Of a DNA stretch of 6,108 nt, positions 5,928 to 6,108 are shown in pieces. The position numbers were made by a program, and so were the translations under genes. Positions within the stretch are counted from its first letter, which is position 1; each line of letters begins with the position of its first letter. Origin of the DNA: Candidatus Latescibacterota bacterium (lineage in GTDB: Bacteria; Latescibacterota; 4484-107); assembly GCA_030613045.1 (NCBI GenBank), contig JAUWMS010000175.1, forward strand, positions 1 through 6,108, given 5' to 3'. Under the pieces are notes generated by a model. The model saw only the letters and a program-made list of their open reading frames with translations. It had not been told where the DNA came from and ran no database searches.

Positions 5928-6108
5928 GTCGAGGAGGACATAGTTTTTGAATTCGCCCAAACGGATGCCGAGGAATTTGCTTTCCAAAAAGGAGAGGACG
6001 CGGTTGGACAGGCGGTCGTGTCGCTGGAGGGAAGACGAGGAAGGCGCGACTTTCCAGTTCATAGCGGCGATGCGATCTTTCATGACATCGGGGTGGGTTC
6101 CGGTGAAG
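5898..6108 (-). CDS. unidentified protein, C-terminal 69 residues (5' end outside window)
   Basis: The frame is open from the right window edge to a TGA whose complement is at 5898-5900. The visible part begins FTGTHPDVMKDRIAAMNW and continues with a basic/hydrophobic segment (RHDRLSNRVLSFLESKFLG, then EFKNYVLL). This looks like real protein and is likely to continue upstream of the internal Met at 6083. I do not firmly recognise the family. The GTHP-VM--RI---W pattern followed by GE-KNY faintly recalls the tail of some bacterial glycosyltransferases, but this is a hunch. The last ~10 residues (DRKESEKVRK) are encoded by the TCTCACTT array and its flank, so they may be an addition to the original C-terminus. 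The gene converges on the methyltransferase gene, with the repeat-rich 5607-5897 region between them. Confidence 0.55.
   Translation of the reverse strand, partial: FTGTHPDVMKDRIAAMNWKVAPSSSSLQRHDRLSNRVLSFLESKFLGIRLGEFKNYVLLDRKESEKVRK

Noticed and set aside
3335..5930. CRISPR array or phage attachment site interpretation of the repeats and tRNA genes
   Set aside because: Repeats are adjacent short units without unique spacers, and there is no integrase or duplicated tRNA 3' end in the window.

Overview
This 6.1 kb window looks like a chromosomal segment of a Gram-negative (diderm) bacterium. The strongest evidence is a full-length LptD-type outer-membrane LPS assembly protein. An HU nucleoid protein, two tRNA genes with encoded CCA ends and ordinary sigma-70-like promoters fit a bacterial housekeeping region. 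The LptD ends in an LHCWE...Y.F.LNIK...DIKIEKK block that recalls LptD proteins of the Bacteroidota/FCB and deltaproteobacterial-type lineages more than the E. coli protein. That placement is an impression, not a measurement. I see no phage, plasmid, CRISPR, toxin-antitoxin or defence gene.

Layout from left to right. (1) 1-720 is the 3' two thirds of rtcA, RNA 3'-phosphate cyclase, entering from outside the window. (2) 792-3212 is lptD, 71 nt downstream on the same strand. (3) 3213-3580 is an intergenic stretch that becomes AT-rich and carries a short TCTCACTT tandem repeat. (4) 3581-3989 is a self-contained HU gene unit with a near-consensus promoter, a full-length Shine-Dalgarno sequence, the CDS and an intrinsic terminator. 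(5) 3990-4442 has no credible gene but contains a ~204 bp inverted-repeat element (4091-4294) with a small REP-like hairpin in its middle. (6) 4443-4746 is a tRNA-Gly(GCC)-tRNA-Cys(GCA) operon with its own promoter and terminator. (7) 4860-5606 is a class I SAM-dependent methyltransferase. (8) 5607-5897 holds a second inverted-repeat element of ~161 bp (5646-5806), a hairpin, and the start of a second, longer TCTCACTT array (5895-5927). (9) 5898-6108 is the C-terminal end of an unidentified minus-strand gene. Its last codons and stop lie inside that TCTCACTT array.

The genes do not form one pathway. rtcA acts in RNA end processing, lptD in outer-membrane biogenesis, hup in DNA architecture, and the tRNAs in translation. 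The methyltransferase has no visible substrate. The most distinctive feature is the intergenic DNA: three kinds of short-period, purine/pyrimidine-skewed repeats (TCTCACTT, ACCAGGAAA-like and GAGTCAG-like) sit between genes, and two of them form the arms of long inverted repeats. They resemble dispersed non-coding or MITE-like elements rather than a protein-coding system, and they are the best candidates here for something undescribed.
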